DNA of 5,652 nucleotides from Candidatus Omnitrophota bacterium (lineage in GTDB: Bacteria > Omnitrophota > Gorgyraeia > Gygaellales > Profunditerraquicolaceae), in NCBI GenBank assembly GCA_023247875.1, contig JAHFFQ010000034.1, positions 5,683-11,334 on the forward strand, read 5' to 3'. The notes beneath the pieces were generated by a model, which was given only the letters and a program-made list of their open reading frames with translations, did no database searches and was not told the origin of the DNA. Both the position numbers and the translations under genes were made by a program. Of the stretch, positions 1 to 5,652 are shown in pieces. The first letter of the stretch is position 1, and the number at the start of each line of letters is the position of its first letter.

Positions 1-1
1 G

Positions 2-451
2 AAGATAGAGTTTGCCGATGACGTTTTTATCCAGGATAGGAAATGGATAGAAAAGCTATGTGATGAAATGAAGAAAATGGCATTGAATGAAAGAATATCG
101 TTTATCTGCCAATTTAGGGTTGTTTCTCCCGTGGATGAGGAATTGCTGAGGTTAATGGCAGGAGCCGGAATAAAGATAGTAAAAGTAGGCGTGGAGACAT
201 TTATTCCTTATAAAGCAGGGCACTTGGGCAAGATGCAGTCCGGAGATAAATATGTTATGGCAGCGCGAGATCTCATTGAGAGAGTTCTTAGCTTAGAATT
301 ATCGCTTAGCATAAACATTATCCTCGGCAGCGATGCGGATACGGCATTTTTGCAGGAAATTCTGCTGGAATTAAGAGAGATTTCCCGCGTATCCTTGGAT
401 TGTTATCGTAGCTATCAGCGGGTCCCGCTTTTTATCATCGCCCTTGGGCTT
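2..451 (+). other. Radical-SAM-like barrel, C-terminal half (domain of the giant protein)
   Basis: Codons 1-150 resemble the second half of a radical SAM TIM barrel, as in the B12-binding radical SAM group. Seen in the sequence: FADDVFIQDRKWIEKLCDEM at the start, matching the strand that usually reads F-D-D-x-F followed by a helix. Then comes FRVVSPVDEELLRLMAGAG running into VKVGVET, the usual 'R...vd.ell..m..aG...v..GvEs' segment. At codons 104-119, INIILGSDADT matches the late strand that usually reads 'fiiG.p.eT'. The CxxxCxxC iron-sulfur motif would lie upstream of the window, so catalytic competence cannot be judged. The family uses S-adenosylmethionine and a 4Fe-4S cluster in the cytoplasm; the substrate here is unknown. 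The late barrel segment after codon 120 is divergent. An unrelated Rossmann-like or TIM-barrel fold is the main alternative. Confidence 0.6.
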
Positions 452-3400
452 GATCCTCTACCCTTGGCCGCTTTAGCTGAAAAAAGAGTTAATACGGTTA
501 ATGGCGGCATAGAAAACATTCCGATAGAAGAGTATCTGGAGTATCGCCGTCCAGGCAGGGAATTGAATGGAATTTTGGTAGGAGACATACCCGTTGGCCT
601 CACCAAGAAAGATGGTTTAGTCTCTATTGCCTCAATTGTCTTGCCGCGTAGTTTCATAATCGATGAGCGTGTCAGCCGATTACTTGCGTTCCTCCGCGAG
701 AATTGCCAGTCAGATGTTATGGGTTTTCCTTCTTTTTCTGATGTGCTTAAGAAAGGCGCAGGATTTTTGAGTGAATTAGCAGAATTGGTGGATACCGTAG
801 AAGAAAAAGAGGAAATTTTAGAGGCGGTCATGGAGATCGAAGGCAATATGGCCGAACTTCATGCGCGTATTAATGCCGATATGCGAAAAATCATTGAAGA
901 GTTTGTATCTTTGGAGAATGATTTCCGGAAGGCAGATGAGAGATATTGGGCAGAGTGGCCGCGCCCCGGAGAGGAGGTGTCAGTTACAATAAGGAATCTG
1001 GAGCAAAGTGCAGGGCAATATCTTGCTTGTGTGGTGCGGATGCGGGATGCGCTCTACGCCTATCCGAGTTTACGCCTCGGGCTTCAAAATATGCGCATGC
1101 TGCTGGATGATATGCTGGAAAAAATAAATGGATTCAAGCCCTATTTGTCAAATTCCGGACCAATGGCTGATAATAGTCGAAAGCCCAACGGGGCCTCTCC
1201 GCTTTTGTGTAGTAAATCGTTCATTGAATTATTTACTCAAATAAGTAAGCATCATACTACAAGGAGACAATTCATAAGGGACGGAGTTAAATTAGCAGCT
1301 ATGTTTGGTTTGCTTACACAAGGTTTAGTATCAGGCTGCAGCCAAGATTTAAGCGATGCACAACGGTTATCGCGGATCAGGCTTCTAAAAGAAGATATCA
1401 TGTTTTTTGACAAATATCTTCACTATCCCGGGAATATCGATGTAGACAGGCAGGACATAGCAAATTATTTATACGTCATATATGACGTCTTCCCCGATAC
1501 AATAGGAGGTTATGCTGTGCCTTTAGGAAAAGGATATTTTCTATCCGCGTATCATGTAATAAGCCAGGTAGGGACAAACCTGATAAGCAGGGAGAGAGCC
1601 CATCAGCCAGAAAAATTTGTAATCGTAGCAACCGATAGGCATTACGACCTAGCCTTATTAAAAGCGGAAAGGCTTTCTCAATATCCTGGTTTATATTTAG
1701 GCCGTAATACGCTCAAGGAAGGAGAGTCTGTTTCCAGCTTTAAGAGTTTGGATGAGGCGCAAAATCCGTACTCATTCATTCTTTATGGAGATGATGTTTT
1801 AAGCAATGATTTTACTATCCCTGCCAGCTATAGAGAAGCATACAAAGAAACAGAATGGGCAAGATTAGTCAAACATGGGGGGTCTTGCTTGCTGGAGTGC
1901 CGGGGCCGCATCCTGAATTATCATAAAATGGAAGAAAGAATTAAGCAAAGCCAAAAAGGGCATATAGCCACCTTTTTAAGGTTTTATATAGACGGCTATT
2001 ATCTGAAAGGCAAAGAGGATCAAGCATTCGCCTCATTATTATTTTATGAAGGAGAAAGCGGCAAGCCGATATTTAAAAAACTGCCAAATGATAAATATGA
2101 ATTTTCCGGAATGGGGTACGCGAGGCTGAAAACAAGGACTCTTATCGCAGTTCCTCATAATCCAGAGCATAGCGAATATAAAGAACAAACCGTTGCGTAT
2201 ATACTTGCTGAAAGGCCAATCAGGAGATTAATAGCTTCGGTTTTAAATTCCTTGCGAAGAGGATATGCTGATCTATCCGGCTATACGCATAATACGGCTT
2301 ATTCTATCGTCGCTTCACCGCTGGCGTTTAGACAAGGGAACCGACATGATCCACTATTAAGCGATAGGTTAGGAACAGGGGGAAGTGAAGATTCGCTAAA
2401 TCGTTTAAGTGGGGATACCGCCTGGCTTGACGAACTCGGAGGCGCATCGATATTTACACCGGTTCAATTAAAATATATCCTCAGGGAAGGAAGAATTCGC
2501 TTCGGAAGTCACAGGCGAGAATGGGTTATTCAAATATTAAGAGATTTTGCAAAAAGAAACTTAATTGACTACGCGAAGGAGATAAGAGGGGCTGTATTTA
2601 AGTACGGAGAAGGTTTTGTTGATAGCGTGCTTGACTTTTTGGAAGACCTAATATTAGTCATGAAACAAGAAAACATGCATTGTATTAGCAAGGCAAGGTT
2701 AATGGCGTTGGCAAAACCACAGATTTTTAAGAAATATATTCCACAGCTAAGCAGTTTTTTGGAAGATGAAGAATGCAGTATCAATAGAATCGCCTCATTG
2801 CTACAATTTCTACTATCGCAGAAGAAGATATTATGCCTGAGAGACAAGAGGGGAAGCAGGGTCAAGCTATTTGACGCTTACGTTAATATAGTACCTTTCG
2901 TGGCAGGCAATCCCGATGATCATTTGGTTTTGGGAATTTATCCCAAAGAAGAATTAATCAGTAAAGAAGGAAGGCGTATCTCTGACTCTCACCTTGAGGG
3001 CGCATTAGGCATAATTGGATTTTATGTTACAAAAGAGCACATTGTGGTCGATGCTATCCAGAGTTCAGCGTATCATCAACTCACTAATTCCTTAAGAAGG
3101 GAATTATGTCATTATATGAAAATCGGTCTTTTATGCCTGGAAGACTGGGCAATTGAACGCGGGTATAAAAAGATATATGTCACGACCTCTGGTTGGCAGC
3201 TTTGTTTTTATGAGAATGAAGAAGCAGGCGATGAGAGGCTGAACCGAGAGCTGGCCGAATATCTTTATGACCGGGTTACTGTAAACTTAGGGTACAGGCG
3301 CTCACCAAAAATAATTAGCAATCATACTTCTTTGCGTGTCAAGAAGTTAATAAATAATGATCTCACAATTAGGTTCCGAGAGCTTATTGAGTTATTTAAT

Positions 3401-5652
3401 TCTGCCTCGCCGCTGGCGCGTTCAGCCTTCCGCAATCAGTATTCAGCTATGAGTTTTGAGCCTGTCGCTATCCAGTATCTCGCGCCTGAGATAAAAGACA
3501 GTTCCTCTTCTCCATCGGATGGTTCCGCATTAGAATACGCTCTTAACAAAGTAAAAGAAACAATCTTCCCCTTGAGAGGAGCATGTGGTTATAGCTATAT
3601 TTTAAAAGCAAAAGTTAACCCGGAGATTACCCAGCCAACATGGTCTGTGTCCAGAAATCCAGGATATTCTACTAACTATGCAATGGATGTGCCAAATAAT
3701 TTAGATCCCCGGGAAATGGTTGAATTTATTTTTCAAAATATTCATTGGTATTCTAAAAGCTTCGTTAGAAAAATTAGGGATTTATTGAAAGAATTGGAAT
3801 CCAAAGGATTTTTGTCGGCCGACCCGAAAATATCAATTATTGGTATGTTCGCGGCACTTGACAATTTGCCGCCATCTTCATGGTTAGAGTTAGAGAATCG
3901 GGGTAAAATTACCAAAGTCCTGAAATGGAACAAGAATATCTCTGTTACAGTATTTATGAACCACATCTGGACTTGGGATATGTGGATTGATAATTATCTA
4001 TATTTGTCTTGGAATGGGGGCGCGGCGATTAAAGTTTGCCAAGCCAATTCATTAATTAGATTAAATAAGCTTCCGGTCAAAAGGATATCGCTTACTAAGT
4101 TATTTGACCCGCTTGTTACTTTGGGATGGAATGATTCTCATAATGGCTTAACATTTGTTTTGACAGATGAATTAGCGCGAGAGTTAAAGAAAAATGGTTT
4201 TGAGGATTCAGCTAGTATCCCTAATGAGAATACGGCTTTGCAACCGAACACGAATCTTCGGGTAATCTCAAAGTCAGAATTTCTTGTGGAATCCGCACAA
4301 CAAGAAAGAACTCTCCTTGCTACCGCCTCGCCGCTGGCAGTTACCAGGATACAGGTAAATCAACGTAAAAGCAATAAGTTAAGAAATATCCTGGATCTGG
4401 GAAATGAAGGATTTTTTGACGAGGCTCTTAATCTATTGCCAACATTTGCAAAAATAATAATTGTTTTAAGCGAAAAGGGCATAAATCTTAAGCGCTTAGC
4501 TTCGATATTTGGGTTTACGGGCCACGCTATATATATAATATATATGAAAGCCAAGAGCAATATTGAAGCAAATATCGCAATGCTAAGAACAGGGGGAGGG
4601 ACCTGCCAAACTATAAGAGATCGCCGTACTGCTCGCTGGCAAAAAGTCATTGAGCTATGTAAAGCAGACCGTTTTCTAAAAGAAATGCTTCCTTTTTTGG
4701 ATGAGGCCACAACCATAGAGTTGCCGGATGATCCTATTGTTTTTGAACCTGCACCCGAATTAGACAATGAGGCTACCATTCTTGCGCAAGAAATACTGAC
4801 GGGAGCTTTTAGCTGCGGGGATGGGAAACCCGAGCAAATTATATTGCAAGAAATTCTAGCCGGACGCTTAGAGCCCAGATTCTTGCCTGTTGAATTGCAT
4901 TTAGGCTCGGAGGAGGTAGATTTATTGCTTGGTAACCAAGATATCTTACCGATGCGTAAAGAAAGCCTAATGCAGAGTCTCTCTATAAAATTTCAGCTAA
5001 ACCATGAATATTATAGCAAAGTTATTAGTTCGCTAGGCCCTTTAAAGATAGCACAGGCAATATTGAAGTTTCTCGGCCAGAATAAACCCCGCTCATTATA
5101 CATATACAAACAAAGAGAAAGAGGCAATCCTTTGCAGGAATTACTCGAATTGATGGACGCGTTTGAGGATGAGCCCGAAAATTTCTTCGCCTATTCAGTT
5201 CCTGAATATAATGAACCTACCAACGCCTCGTGTTTCATTACAGATTGCGATGAGAGGGCAAGGTTAGTAAGACTAATCAATCAATTAATGGCAAACAGAG
5301 GATGGAATGAAGATATTGTTCACGAAAAAAGCGGACTGGAGCTCGCGGATATATATGGAATACTTCACCCGGATGAAAGAGAAAAAAAACGCCTAGAAAT
5401 TGCATATGTAGAGCAGCTTGCCCTTACTTTCTCTATACAGCCTTCTGCTTTAATGGAGAGTATAAAGTCGTCCGCTTCGCCGCTGGCTTTGCTTAGAGTT
5501 ACCTTTTATTCCCTGCAGAGAATTCTAAAGAAAGTTATAAATTTATACTTTAACTCCAAATTCTTTGAAACTAAAAAATTGTACGAGAAGCTAGGCATAA
5601 AAATATTCCATCGAATATTTAATGACCCAGATAAACATCGGATTTCTCGTTC
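2..5652 (+). CDS. Interior of a giant multi-module protein with ASPLA-marked junctions (partial at both ends)
   Basis: One frame stays open for 1,883 complete codons and leaves the window at both ends, so start, stop and true length are unknown. I read it through by hand and found no stop and no frame break. All five ASPL(A/L) motifs fall in the same phase, which confirms continuity. Composition is protein-like throughout: alternating hydrophobic and charged residues, plausible helices, and short Ser/Pro/Asn-rich linkers near junctions. Domains in order are a radical-SAM-like barrel half (codons 1-150), a helical region (151-397), a Tat lipoprotein signal (419-446), a serine protease-like domain (about 497-720), a helical plus possible GNAT-like module (776-1134), an unknown Trp-rich module (1140-1441), an unknown helical module (1447-1824) and the start of another (1830 on). 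These would normally be separate proteins in different compartments, so processing or very unusual fusion is implied. Alternatives are a recent chain of gene fusions or an assembly join; the clean frame argues against decay. Confidence 0.9.
452..1192 (+). other. Helical C-terminal region following the radical-SAM-like barrel
   Basis: Codons 151-397 match no family I recognise. Codons about 165-235 look mixed alpha/beta, with a strand-like ILVGDIPVGL and later SIASIVLP. Codons about 250-316 form a long charged amphipathic helix or coiled-coil candidate, rich in Glu, Leu, Ile and Met, ending at a Trp pair near 946-957. A second helical stretch (about 326-380) follows, then a disordered-looking Asn/Ser/Gly/Pro segment (about 381-397) leading into the first junction motif. 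The region probably belongs to the same ancestral protein as the barrel, because no ASPL motif separates them. An ATG at 1163 lies in frame just before the junction, but no Shine-Dalgarno sequence precedes it. Confidence 0.45.
1193..1207 (+). repeat. Junction motif copy 1 (variant, ASPLL)
   Basis: Codons 398-402 read gcc tct ccg ctt ttg. This is the only variant copy: the last residue is Leu (ttg) instead of Ala, and the Ser and Leu codons differ from the other copies. It sits in a flexible Asn/Ser/Pro/Gly-rich stretch between the helical region and the Tat-signal/protease module. The next copy starts 373 codons later. With only ASPL shared, this could be a chance match, but its position exactly at a change of module argues that it belongs to the set. 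Confidence 0.6.
1256..1342 (+). other. Internal twin-arginine (Tat) lipoprotein signal sequence
   Basis: Codons 419-447 read as a Tat signal: TTRRQFIRDG fits the S/T-R-R-x-F-I/L-K/R consensus, with Arg-Arg at 1262-1267. A moderately hydrophobic segment, VKLAAMFGLLTQGL, follows, and then a lipobox L-V-S-G-C with Cys at 1337-1339 and Ser at +2. In known lipoproteins the Cys is lipidated and cleaved by signal peptidase II after Tat export of a folded protein. Here the signal is internal, with over 400 codons upstream in the window. It starts about 20 residues after the ASPLL motif, a normal n-region length if a new N-terminus is made there. The h-region is weaker than in many signals because it contains Lys and Gln. 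It may be a working signal exposed by processing or a relic of a fused lipoprotein gene. Confidence 0.7.
1490..2158 (+). other. Trypsin/HtrA-like serine protease domain, possibly lipid-anchored
   Basis: Codons about 497-720 resemble a chymotrypsin-fold serine protease. Seen: GGYAVPLGKGYFLSAYHVIS, the usual 'G.av.l..g.flTaaHvi' segment with candidate catalytic His at codon 518 (1553-1555). Next is HYDLALLKAE, the usual 'DlAllk' segment with Asp at codon 549 (1646-1648). Then GESGKPIF, close to the canonical G-D-S-G-G-P, with candidate Ser at codon 686 (2057-2059), followed by a G-M-G-Y-A strand. The His-Asp distance of 31 matches HtrA/DegP. The Asp-Ser distance of 137 is much longer than usual, implying an insertion of roughly 50-60 residues, and the second Gly of the Ser motif is Lys. 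The Tat signal and lipobox just upstream suggest a protein tethered outside the cytoplasm. Activity is plausible but uncertain; an inactive homologue is the main alternative. Confidence 0.6.
2159..2311 (+). other. Tail of the protease module up to junction 2
   Basis: Codons 720-770 contain a charged stretch, then a basic amphipathic helix candidate (ERPIRRLIASVLNSLRRG), then a short polar Tyr/Thr/Ser-rich linker running into the ASPLA motif. A C-terminal helix is common in chymotrypsin-fold proteases, so this may complete that domain. No separate function can be assigned. Confidence 0.4.
2312..2326 (+). repeat. Junction motif copy 2 (ASPLA)
   Basis: Codons 771-775 read gct tca ccg ctg gcg. 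It is preceded by Ser-Ile-Val and followed by Phe-Arg and a flexible Gly/Ser/Asp-rich stretch. It separates the protease module from the next helical module and lies 373 codons after copy 1 and 364 before copy 3. Confidence 0.85.
2327..3403 (+). other. Module of unknown function: helical N-part, possible GNAT-like C-part
   Basis: Codons 776-1134. It opens with a disordered linker (GTGGSEDS near 2375-2397). A mostly helical region follows (about 800-950), rich in Leu, Phe, Lys and Glu. The last third (about 973-1100) resembles a GNAT acetyltransferase in outline: a strand pair LVLGIYP and ALGIIGFYV, a further strand with IVVDAIQ, and a helix leading into GLLCLEDWAIERGYKKIYVT (about 3125-3184). 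That pattern looks like 'iG..Ll....e.A...Gykki.l', and a final YDRVTVNLGYRRS near 3269-3301 looks like the usual 'Y...G.....lGf'. No clear R/Q-x-x-G-x-G/A acetyl-CoA loop is visible, so the assignment is tentative and the domain may be inactive or a different alpha/beta fold. The module is bounded on both sides by exact ASPLA motifs. Confidence 0.3.
3404..3418 (+). repeat. Junction motif copy 3 (ASPLA)
   Basis: Codons 1135-1139 read gcc tcg ccg ctg gcg. It directly follows a helix ending in Leu-Phe-Asn-Ser and is followed by Arg-Ser-Ala-Phe-Arg. The bases CGCC-gct-GGCG inside it form a perfect 4-bp stem with a 3-base loop, the strongest version of the small inverted repeat shared by the copies. 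It lies 364 codons after copy 2 and 307 before copy 4. Confidence 0.87.
3419..4324 (+). other. Unrecognised Trp-rich module
   Basis: Codons 1140-1441 match no family I know. After a polar lead-in comes a Ser-rich flexible linker (DSSSSPSDGS, 3497-3526), then what looks like a folded alpha/beta domain. Visible features are a helix-rich segment around 3716-3810 and a hydrophobic strand ISIIGMFAAL near 3833-3862. A Trp-rich segment at about 3959-4021 holds four Trp within 15 codons (W at 3968, 3974, 3983 and 4010). A late Leu-rich segment ends in a helix, LTDELARELKKNGFED, near 4160-4208. A low-complexity Asn/Thr/Gln stretch (about 4213-4258) follows before the next junction. The Trp/Tyr-rich strand region could bind a sugar or pack a beta-sheet core, but nothing identifies a reaction. 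No transmembrane segment or signal sequence is evident. Confidence 0.35.
3497..3529 (+). other. Ser-rich flexible linker
   Basis: Codons 1166-1176 read DSSSSPSDGSA. This low-complexity, probably unstructured stretch lies about 27 residues after ASPLA copy 3 and just before a predicted helix. It supports a domain border here. Copy 2 is likewise followed by a Gly/Ser-rich linker about 20 residues downstream. Confidence 0.6.
4325..4339 (+). repeat. Junction motif copy 4 (ASPLA)
   Basis: Codons 1442-1446 read gcc tcg ccg ctg gca. It is preceded by Leu-Ala-Thr and followed by Val-Thr-Arg and a basic Gln/Asn/Arg/Lys stretch. It lies 307 codons after copy 3 and 383 before copy 5. Its first 14 bases are identical to those of copy 3. 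Confidence 0.86.
4340..5473 (+). other. Unrecognised helical, acidic module
   Basis: Codons 1447-1824 match no family I recognise. A basic N-terminus is followed by helices (KLRNILDLGNEGFFDEALNL, then FAKIIIVL). A segment around 4478-4560 (INLKRLASIFGFTGHAIYII) has the spacing of a helix-turn-helix, but the turn is not convincing and I do not call it. Then come a helix with several Arg/Lys (about 4610-4700), an acidic Pro-rich linker (ELPDDPIVFEPAPELDN, about 4718-4768), a 20-residue imperfect repeat (4784-4903), and further Leu/Glu-rich helices up to the final junction. The overall picture is an all-helical protein, perhaps a scaffold or binding module. No membrane segment or catalytic motif is visible. 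Confidence 0.35.
4784..4903 (+). repeat. Short imperfect tandem repeat, 20-codon period
   Basis: The segment AQEILTG (from 4784) recurs as LQEILAG (from 4844), exactly 60 bases later. The bases match too: gcaagaaat, then (a/t)ct, then a gga codon at the end of both units. Similarity fades in the second half of each unit. It is either a small duplication or two equivalent helices of a helical repeat; only two units are seen. Confidence 0.35.
5474..5488 (+). repeat. Junction motif copy 5 (ASPLA)
   Basis: Codons 1825-1829 read gct tcg ccg ctg gct. It is preceded by Ile-Lys-Ser-Ser and followed at once by Leu-Leu-Arg-Val and a basic, hydrophobic helix. It lies 383 codons after copy 4. It shares the 11-base core tcgccgctggc exactly with copies 3 and 4. 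Confidence 0.87.
5489..5652 (+). other. Start of a further module, cut by the window end
   Basis: Codons 1830-1883 begin with a hydrophobic, basic helix (LLRVTFYSLQRILKKVINLY) that could be membrane-associated or amphipathic. A segment FETKKLYEKLGIKIFHRIF then continues to the window edge. The pattern 'F....LYEkLGIk.f' is reminiscent of small acyltransferases of the glycosyl-diaponeurosporenoate acyltransferase (CrtO) type, but too little is present to assign it. The helix directly follows the ASPLA motif, so it would be the N-terminus if the chain were cut there. Confidence 0.3.

Noticed and set aside
415..846. Minus-strand open frame of 143 codons
   Set aside because: It lies antisense to the continuous plus-strand frame; its product is Ser/Thr-rich low-complexity sequence typical of the complement of real coding DNA, with no recognisable domain.
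1504..1519. AGGAGG followed 7 bases later by an in-frame GTG at 1517, resembling an internal start for the protease
   Set aside because: The bases encode Ile-Gly-Gly-Tyr of the first protease strand, and starting at 1517 would remove that strand and the Tat signal. Similar purine-rich motifs (for example 4911-4916) recur by chance in Glu/Gly codons.
2569..2865. Minus-strand open frame of 98 codons
   Set aside because: Antisense to the helical part of module 3; its hydrophobic Ser/Leu/Phe-rich composition is explained by the complement of Lys/Glu-rich plus-strand codons.
3742..3966. Minus-strand open frame of 74 codons
   Set aside because: Antisense shadow of module 4, with no family resemblance and no convincing ribosome binding site.
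4527..4546. AT-rich alternating tract containing TATAAT, like a promoter -10 box
   Set aside because: There is no -35 element at proper spacing and it lies in the middle of a module. It encodes an Ile/Tyr run; the in-frame ATG at 4544 has no ribosome binding site.
4478..4560. Helix-turn-helix DNA-binding motif
   Set aside because: The helix spacing is suggestive, but the turn lacks the usual pattern and the second helix is unusually hydrophobic, so no DNA-binding call is justified.
4360..4779. Minus-strand open frame of 139 codons with a hydrophobic stretch resembling a membrane segment
   Set aside because: It overlaps the plus-strand frame entirely; the hydrophobic run comes from the AT-rich tract near 4527-4546 and flanking codons.
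1193..5488. CRISPR array or insertion-sequence ends as an explanation of the repeated motif
   Set aside because: The repeats are only about 11-15 bases, 900-1,150 bases apart and always in the same coding phase; there are no spacers, terminal inverted repeats or target duplications.

Overview
The whole window is the interior of one very large plus-strand reading frame. The phase whose codons begin at base 2 runs 1,883 codons to base 5650 with no TAA, TAG or TGA under the standard code. It has neither a natural start nor a stop inside the window, and there is no intergenic gap anywhere. I read no credible gene on the minus strand, no RNA gene, no CRISPR array, no insertion sequence and no terminator. 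Codon numbers below count the codon at bases 2-4 as codon 1.

The frame looks like several unrelated proteins joined head to tail. In order: (1) the C-terminal half of a radical-SAM-like barrel followed by a helical tail (2-1192); (2) a Tat-type lipoprotein signal followed by a trypsin/HtrA-like serine protease domain (1208-2311); (3) a helical region followed by a possible GNAT-like fold (2327-3403); (4) an unrecognised Trp-rich module (3419-4324); (5) an unrecognised helical, acidic module (4340-5473); (6) the first residues of another module (5489-5652). At every junction lies the pentapeptide ASPLA (four exact copies at 2312, 3404, 4325 and 5474) or the variant ASPLL (1193). Junctions are 307-383 codons apart.

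The most interesting reading is a bacterial polyprotein or chain of gene fusions in which ASPLA marks the borders. The strongest support is module 2. It carries a Tat motif, a hydrophobic stretch and a lipobox, which make sense only at a protein N-terminus. They begin about 20 residues after the ASPLL site, the right distance for a signal-peptide n-region if the chain is cut (or translation restarts) there. The same module carries a possible protease, so self-processing is conceivable but unproven. The four exact ASPLA copies also share nucleotide identity (ccg ctg in all four), forming a small GCC-GCT-GGC near-palindrome, so a DNA- or RNA-level role is not excluded.

Organism: moderately AT-rich bacterial DNA using the standard code, with an exported lipoprotein signal. 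Giant multi-module proteins of this kind are known from the candidate phylum Omnitrophota. That assignment is an inference from architecture, not from a marker gene.
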